Source: Aureimonas psammosilenae
GTDB lineage: Bacteria > Pseudomonadota > Alphaproteobacteria > Rhizobiales > Rhizobiaceae
Direction of reading: 5' to 3'
Assembly: GCF_009176975.1 (NCBI RefSeq)
Contig: NZ_WEZG01000006.1
Coordinates: 124,001-188,000 of the forward strand
DNA length: 64,000 nt
The notes under the pieces are model-generated. The model ran no database searches. It was not told the origin of the DNA and saw nothing but the letters and a program-made list of their open reading frames with translations. Shown in pieces: positions 59,263 through 64,000 of the stretch (its first letter is position 1; each line of letters opens with the position of its first letter). Both the position numbers and the translations under genes were made by a program.

Positions 59263-60021
59263 ATGGCAAGAGACCATTCCGCCGTCGTCGACCGCCAGTT
59301 CGGCGCGCGGGCAGAGGCCTATGTTTCCAGCGCGGTTCACGCTTCGGGCGCCGATCTCGACTGGATGGAAGACATCGCGCGCGCCTTGCATCCGGCGAAC
59401 GCCCTGGATCTTGGCTGCGGCGGCGGCCACGTTTCCTATCGCGTCGCGCCGCACACGGCGCGCACGGTGGCCGCCGACCTCTCGCCCGACATGCTGGCCG
59501 CCGTGGCGCAGACGGCGACCGCGCGCGGGATCGGCAATATCGAGACCGTCCAGACCCGCGCCGAGGTGCTGCCCTTCGCCGATGAGAGCATGGATCTCGT
59601 TCTCACCCGCTTCAGCGCCCACCATTGGAGCGACGTCGAAGCGGGCCTGCGCCAAGCGCGGCGCGTTCTGAAGCGGGGCGCGCCCTTTCTCGTGGTGGAC
59701 GCAGCCTCGCCCGGTCCCGCCCTTCTCGACACGCATCTCCAGGCGGTGGAAGCCCTGCGCGATCCGAGCCATGTGCGCGATTATTCGGGCAGCGAATGGC
59801 AGGCCATGCTCGGCCGAGCGGGCTTCACCGTCCGGCGGATGGAGGCCCATCGCCTGCGCATGGATTTTGCCACCTGGACGGCGCGGATGCGAACGCCCGA
59901 CGTCGCGGTGGCGGCCATCCGCTATCTGCAGGACGCTCTGCCGGAAGAGGCAAAACAGGCATTCTCGATCGAGCCGGATGGCAGCTTCCTTCTCGACACC
60001 ATCTGGATCGAGGCGGCGTAA
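59263..60021 (+). CDS. Class I SAM-dependent methyltransferase
   Basis: The 252-residue enzyme has the SAM-binding motif I 'ALDLGCGGGHVSYRVAP', motif II 'VAADLSPDMLAAV' and 'VLPFADESMDLVLTRFSAHHWSD', giving a UbiE/Methyltransf_11 fold. The C-terminal half has a lid typical of small-molecule methyltransferases. Its substrate is unknown. The ATG at 59263 is preceded by AAGAGA; an upstream TTG frame is less likely. It is divergent from, and probably controlled by, the HTH/MmyB-like regulator. Confidence 0.9.
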   Translation: MARDHSAVVDRQFGARAEAYVSSAVHASGADLDWMEDIARALHPANALDLGCGGGHVSYRVAPHTARTVAADLSPDMLAAVAQTATARGIGNIETVQTRAEVLPFADESMDLVLTRFSAHHWSDVEAGLRQARRVLKRGAPFLVVDAASPGPALLDTHLQAVEALRDPSHVRDYSGSEWQAMLGRAGFTVRRMEAHRLRMDFATWTARMRTPDVAVAAIRYLQDALPEEAKQAFSIEPDGSFLLDTIWIEAA

Positions 60022-60153
60022 CCCGGCGGCAACAGGTGGCCGGCGCGGCGGCTTTAAGCTTTCGTCAACCACATTCGGCCACGGTTCTTGTCCACATCGC
60101 CAGACGGCCGGAGCCGAGGGGGCAAGCGGCCAAGCCTTTTTGACGAGACCTTG

Positions 60154-60843
60154 ATGAAGACGATCGTTCCCGCCCTCGCCGCCTTGGCGATCCTCGCCGG
60201 CTGCACCACCAATCCCTATACGGGCGAGTCCCAGCTTTCCAACACGGCGACGGGCGCCGGCCTCGGCGCGGGCGCGGGCGCGCTCGGCGGCTTCCTCGTC
60301 GGCAAGGCGACGGGCGTCAATTCCGGCACGGCGGCGCTGGTCGGCACCGGCGTCGGCGCGCTGATCGGCGGCGGCCTCGGCGCCTATGTCGACAACCAGG
60401 AATCGGAGCTTCGCGGCTACCTGCGCGGCACCGGCGTGTCGGTGACGCGCGTCGGCAACCGCATCGTCCTCAACATGCCCTCCAACATCACGTTCCCGAC
60501 CGACGGCGACCAGATCCTGCCGGCCTTCGATCCGGTCTTGAACTCGGTCGGCCTCGTTCTGCGCAAATACGACCGCTCGCTGGTGGAGATCGCCGGCCAT
60601 ACCGACAGCCAGGGCTCGGACAACTACAATCTCGACCTGTCGCGCCGCCGCGCCTTGGCGGTGGAGGACTTCCTGACCGAAGTCGGCATCGACGCCCGCC
60701 GCTTCGACGTGCGCGGCTATGGCGAAACGCAGCCGATCGCCGACAACTTCAGCGAAGCGGGCCGCGCCGCGAACCGCCGCGTCGAGGTCTCGATCATTCC
60801 GACGGAAGGCGGCGGCGGTGGCCGCCCGATGGCGGCCTACTAA
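60154..60843 (+). CDS. OmpA-family outer-membrane lipoprotein
   Basis: The 229-residue protein has a lipobox ('AILAGC', Cys near residue 16) after a short signal peptide. A Gly-rich hydrophobic region (residues 33-85, glycine-zipper type) is followed by an OmpA C-terminal domain binding peptidoglycan ('VEIAGHTDSQGSDNYNLDLSRRRALAVEDFL', with Asp and Arg of the DAP site). It resembles YiaD-like proteins, linking the outer membrane and cell wall. The ATG at 60154 places the lipobox correctly. Confidence 0.93.
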   Translation: MKTIVPALAALAILAGCTTNPYTGESQLSNTATGAGLGAGAGALGGFLVGKATGVNSGTAALVGTGVGALIGGGLGAYVDNQESELRGYLRGTGVSVTRVGNRIVLNMPSNITFPTDGDQILPAFDPVLNSVGLVLRKYDRSLVEIAGHTDSQGSDNYNLDLSRRRALAVEDFLTEVGIDARRFDVRGYGETQPIADNFSEAGRAANRRVEVSIIPTEGGGGGRPMAAY

Positions 60844-60932
60844 GAACGACGCATTCCGGCCGCTCGCTCCTTGCGGGCGGCCGTTGCCCGATCGCGATCC
60901 TTTAGCTTTCGCCGCGCGGCTGGAGGCGACGA

Positions 60933-61736
60933 TCAGAGATTCAGCGTGACGGACAAGGGCACATGGTCGGAGGGGCGGTCCCAGCCGCGCGCTTCCTTCA
61001 GGACCTCATGAGCGGTGGTGAGCGGCACGAGATCGGCCGAGCCCCAGATATGGTCGAGGCGACGGCCCTTGTCGGCGGCGAGCCAGTCCTTGGAGCGGTA
61101 GCTCCACCACGTATAGAGCTTCTCCTCCATCGGCACGCGGGCGCGAATGAGATCGGCCCAGGCCCCGTCCTGCATGGCCAGAAGCAGCCCCTCGGTCTCG
61201 ACGGGGGTGTGCGAGACGATCTTAAGAAGCTGCTTGTGGCTCCAGACATCGGTCTCGTAAGGCGCGATGTTGAGATCGCCGACGAGGATCGCCGAAGTGT
61301 CCGGCTCGGCAAAGGCCGTGACGCGGCGCATTTCCTCGATGAAGTCGAGCTTGTGGCGGAACTTGTCGTTGATCGCCGGGTCCGGCTCGTCGCCGCCGGC
61401 CGGAACGTAGAAGTCGTGGATGCGCAAGGCCCGGCCGCCGACCTCGATCCTGACGGACAGGTGCCGGGCGTGCTCGATGCCGCAGAAGGTCTGGCGCACG
61501 ATATCGCGGAAAGGGTGTTTCGAGATCACCGCGACGCCGTGATAACCCTTCTGGCCGTGGATCGCGACGTGATCGTACCCCAGCGCGTGGAAGGCCTCGC
61601 GCGGGAAGAGATCGTCCGGGCACTTGGTTTCCTGAAGGCACAGGACGTCCGGCGCGCGGGTCTTGAGGTAGCGCTCGACCAGATCGATGCGCAGGCGCAC
61701 GGAGTTGATGTTCCAGGTGGCGAGCGTGAAGGGCAT
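60933..61736 (-). CDS. xthA: Exodeoxyribonuclease III / AP endonuclease
   Basis: The 267-residue enzyme of the ExoIII class repairs abasic sites and 3'-blocked ends. Motifs are 'LATWNINSVRLR', 'LCLQETKCPDDLFP' with the metal-binding Glu, 'YHGVAVISK', 'DFYVPAGGDE', 'ILVGDLNIAPYETDVW' and C-terminal 'WDRPSDHVPLSV' with the Asp-His pair. The length is typical. It stands alone between an OmpA-like lipoprotein and a transporter. Confidence 0.96.
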   Translation of the reverse strand: MPFTLATWNINSVRLRIDLVERYLKTRAPDVLCLQETKCPDDLFPREAFHALGYDHVAIHGQKGYHGVAVISKHPFRDIVRQTFCGIEHARHLSVRIEVGGRALRIHDFYVPAGGDEPDPAINDKFRHKLDFIEEMRRVTAFAEPDTSAILVGDLNIAPYETDVWSHKQLLKIVSHTPVETEGLLLAMQDGAWADLIRARVPMEEKLYTWWSYRSKDWLAADKGRRLDHIWGSADLVPLTTAHEVLKEARGWDRPSDHVPLSVTLNL

Positions 61737-61819
61737 GGAAGCGTCCGGCTGAAGAGACGGACCTTATGCGAAGGAGCGGGCGGCGACGCAAGCCGTGCCG
61801 TCGCCCGCCGGTTCGAAGA

Positions 61820-63259
61820 TCAGCCCGCGCCCCAGAGCTTCGGGATCTGCTGGATGATGGTCAGGATCGACAGCCCGCCGAACAGAAGGAAGGCCCATAC
61901 GAGCGCCGCGACCCGGAACGCCGCCGGCCGTATCTCGGGAACGAGAACGCGGCGGTTGAGAACGAGAAGAAGCAGCGAATACATGAACATCATCAAACCG
62001 CCGGTGCAGGCCGAGATGACGAGGAGCACCAAAGGCTGGGTGAGGCCCACCAGAAGCACCACGACGCCGATAGCGACGAGCGCCCAGACGATGCCGAAGT
62101 AAAGCCGGCTCTCGTTGGCCTGCCGGAGATAGGAGGTGCGCAGCACGTCGGCGGCAAGGCGCGCCGTGTAGTCCACGATGCCGGTCGCCGCTCCGAAGAG
62201 CGAGAACGCGCCGATGAACCAGAACAAGGCGCCGAACCAGCCGCCGACCCGTTCGCTGAGGACCTGCCCCTCGCGCTGCACGAAGGCGACGGAATTGCCG
62301 AGGCCTTCCTGCCCGTAGACCGTCGCATAGGCGAGCAGCGAGGTGAAGGTGATCGTCACGAAGGTGATGAGCACGAAGGTCAGAAGCTGTTCCCAGTTGG
62401 CGAAACGCCACCACCGGTTCCAGCGGGTCATGTTCTCCGGCGTCGGTTCGAACACGAAGCCCGTCGAGGGCGCGGCCTCGGTGGCGCCGGTCAGAAGGCT
62501 TTTGATCTTCGGGACATAGGAGCCCATGCCGAAGCCCTTGTCGCGAATCCAGTTGGACTGGCAGAGGTTCTGGCCGCCGCCCGCGCCGGCGAAGGCGAGC
62601 GCCCCGAGAAGCAGCGCGAATCCGAGCTGCGAGGGGATCGTGGCGCCGGTGACCACCTGCGGAAGGGCGGCCCAGTCCTCGGCGGTGATCACGAAGAAGG
62701 CCGAGATGACGATCAGGAGGCCGACCGCCGCCACCTTCACCATCTGAAGGCGCTCCAGGATCACGTAGACCACGGGCGCGAGCGTCAGGATGAGGCCGAT
62801 GACGATCAGCATCGCGATAGCGATCCAGCGCGGTTCGCCGCCGACGATATAGGACAGCATGGTGGCCGAACTCGTCGCCCAGCCCGGCCAGAGATTGGCG
62901 AAGCAGGTCATCAGCGCGAAGACGAGCCCCCAATGCCGCCAGAAGCGGCTGAAGCCGGTGAGCACCGTTTCGCCGGTGGCGAGCGTGTAGCGCTCGATCT
63001 CCATGTTCAGGAAGAACTGGGTCATCACGCCCAGAAGCGCGGCCCAAACGAAGGCCATGCCGACCTGGGACGCGATATAGGGGTACAGGATGAACTCGCC
63101 GGACGACAGGCCGACGCCGGCCGCGACGATGCCCGGCCCGATCAGGCGGGCGGTGTTGTCGGGCGCGGCCGGCAGATCGCGCACCTCAGGCCGGCCCAGC
63201 ACGCGCGTCGGAAACAGATCGGCGGCAGAGCCACCCTTTATGCGTTGATTGATGGACAT
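61820..63259 (-). CDS. Nramp-superfamily transporter lacking canonical metal motifs
   Basis: The 479-residue protein has about eleven membrane segments and an Nramp-like layout. Where Mn/Fe transporters have the D-P-G-N motif in TM1, this protein reads 'IGPGIVAAGVGLSSGEFIL'. The M-P-H motif of TM6 reads 'AFAGAGGGQNLCQSNWIRD'. It is therefore one of the SLC11-related groups with a different substrate, perhaps magnesium or an organic or neutral solute. The ATG at 63259 follows GGGAGG; an ATG at 63280 has no such site. There is no adjacent regulator gene. Confidence 0.88.
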   Translation of the reverse strand: MSINQRIKGGSAADLFPTRVLGRPEVRDLPAAPDNTARLIGPGIVAAGVGLSSGEFILYPYIASQVGMAFVWAALLGVMTQFFLNMEIERYTLATGETVLTGFSRFWRHWGLVFALMTCFANLWPGWATSSATMLSYIVGGEPRWIAIAMLIVIGLILTLAPVVYVILERLQMVKVAAVGLLIVISAFFVITAEDWAALPQVVTGATIPSQLGFALLLGALAFAGAGGGQNLCQSNWIRDKGFGMGSYVPKIKSLLTGATEAAPSTGFVFEPTPENMTRWNRWWRFANWEQLLTFVLITFVTITFTSLLAYATVYGQEGLGNSVAFVQREGQVLSERVGGWFGALFWFIGAFSLFGAATGIVDYTARLAADVLRTSYLRQANESRLYFGIVWALVAIGVVVLLVGLTQPLVLLVISACTGGLMMFMYSLLLLVLNRRVLVPEIRPAAFRVAALVWAFLLFGGLSILTIIQQIPKLWGAG

Positions 63260-63345
63260 CACCCCTCCCGCCGGTTGCATGCCAATTGGTGCAGGCAGGG
63301 GGTCTCGTCAATCGCTTGTCATGTGGGGCCGGAGGGCGCGGAGCG

Positions 63346-64000
63346 TCAGCCGCGCCAGCGCCAGACCGTCGTGCGCTTCACCTCGGCATCCTCCAGCGCG
63401 CGCGTGACGGGCACTTCGTGGGTGGACAGGTGCTCCACCTTATCCTTGGGCAGGTAGGCGCGGCCCGGATCGCCGACCAGCACCTCGTGCCCCTGTTCAA
63501 CGAGCCTGTCGAACCAGGGCGCGATGCGCGCGGCCATCTCGCGATCGAAGAACACGTCGCCCGCCAGCACCACCTCCGCCGCCACGTCGTGCCCGACGAG
63601 ATCGAGGAGGCGGATGTCGAAGGTGACACCGTTCAACTCGGCATTGAGGCGCATGGCGGCGGGCGCGAAGGGATCGATGTCGACCGCCGTGACTTCGCGC
63701 GCGCCGGCCTTGGCGGCGGCGATGGCGACGAGGCCAGAGCCGGACGCGAAATCGAGAACGGTCCTGCCCCGCACCGTTTCGGGGCGGTCCAGAAGATGGC
63801 GCGAGAGGCCTTGGCCCCCCGCCCAGGCAAAGGCCCAGAAGGGCGGCGGCAGTCCGATCGCCGCCAGTTCCTCTTCCGTCCTGAGCCAGAGATCGTGCGC
63901 CTCGTCGGCAAGGCGCAGTGTCACTTCGGGAACATGGGGAGGCGCGAGCGGGCTCGTGTTGCTTTGAATGAAATGCTCGGCGCGGGCGGGGTCGATCCGT
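63346..64000 (-). CDS. Class I SAM methyltransferase, ETF-beta lysine methyltransferase-like (5' end outside window)
   Basis: The frame is open to the window edge. Upstream of a possible GTG at 63924 it continues with 'DPARAEHFIQSNTSPL' and 'PPHVPEVTLRLADEAHDLW', which is the usual N-terminus of the METTL20-like group; so the true start lies beyond 64000. SAM motif I is 'TVLDFASGSGLVAIAAAKAGA', motif II 'AVDIDPFA' and the group's 'AGDVFFDREMA' (D-x-x-(Y/F)) motif is present. Such enzymes trimethylate lysines of electron-transfer flavoprotein beta. About 217 residues are seen. Confidence 0.87.
   Translation of the reverse strand, partial: RIDPARAEHFIQSNTSPLAPPHVPEVTLRLADEAHDLWLRTEEELAAIGLPPPFWAFAWAGGQGLSRHLLDRPETVRGRTVLDFASGSGLVAIAAAKAGAREVTAVDIDPFAPAAMRLNAELNGVTFDIRLLDLVGHDVAAEVVLAGDVFFDREMAARIAPWFDRLVEQGHEVLVGDPGRAYLPKDKVEHLSTHEVPVTRALEDAEVKRTTVWRWRG

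Overview
The window is dense, GC-rich (about 65% by eye) chromosomal DNA of an alphaproteobacterium, most likely order Hyphomicrobiales (Rhizobiales). Supporting this are the block hemC-hemD-mitofilin-like-hemY facing tsaD-gpsA-YciI-EVE, an IalB-family gene beside rlmN, a CenR/OtpR-type regulator beside a cyclic-nucleotide-binding gene, a single-domain 'FATGUY' response regulator, and GTGA/ATGA stop-start overlaps. Aurantimonadaceae is my guess for the family, not something the sequence proves. I see no rRNA, prophage, insertion sequence, integrase or CRISPR array. Nearly all of it is core or soft-core genome.

Layout. 1-9.8 kb: partial MscS channel, rplS, a BASS-type transporter, an amino-acid ABC importer without its ATPase, a GNAT acetyltransferase, a Bax-inhibitor-1 protein, and the ybbA/ybbP-like ABC pair divergent from tesA. 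9.9-19.6 kb: thpR, YkvA-type protein, IalB protein, rlmN, a DUF305 metal-binding candidate, two exporters, argG, a flavin monooxygenase and an M3 oligopeptidase. 19.6-25.2 kb: rmuC, a small low-GC gene, typA, a PH-domain protein and a TerC/Alx protein with a TTG start. 25.3-31.7 kb: a tryptophan-2-monooxygenase-like flavoenzyme, a chemoreceptor paired with a periplasmic sugar-binding protein, a GNAT enzyme and ppa. 31.7-37.2 kb: DUF167 and YggT genes, tRNA-Ala(CGC), a sulfotransferase-APS kinase pair, cspA and a cluster of small stress-type genes.

37.2-48.9 kb: an MFS exporter, then a minus-strand operon of seven tightly packed genes (hemC, hemD, mitofilin-like, hemY, terB-like, amidotransferase, HAD phosphatase), facing tsaD-gpsA-YciI-EVE. 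48.9-55 kb: a TPR-GGDEF diguanylate cyclase, a YdeP-type molybdoenzyme, an L,D-transpeptidase, a CenR-like regulator and a cyclic-nucleotide-binding protein. 55-57.7 kb: three consecutive coiled-coil genes of unknown function, two of which share a motif. 57.7-64 kb: a small secreted protein, an HTH regulator divergent from a methyltransferase, an OmpA-like lipoprotein, xthA, an atypical Nramp-superfamily transporter and a methyltransferase cut by the window edge.

The most promising material for new biology is the coiled-coil trio, the sulfotransferase/APS-kinase pair, the binding-protein/chemoreceptor pair, the Nramp relative without metal-site motifs, and a DUF167 gene whose conserved N-terminus has no usable start codon, as if one base had been gained.
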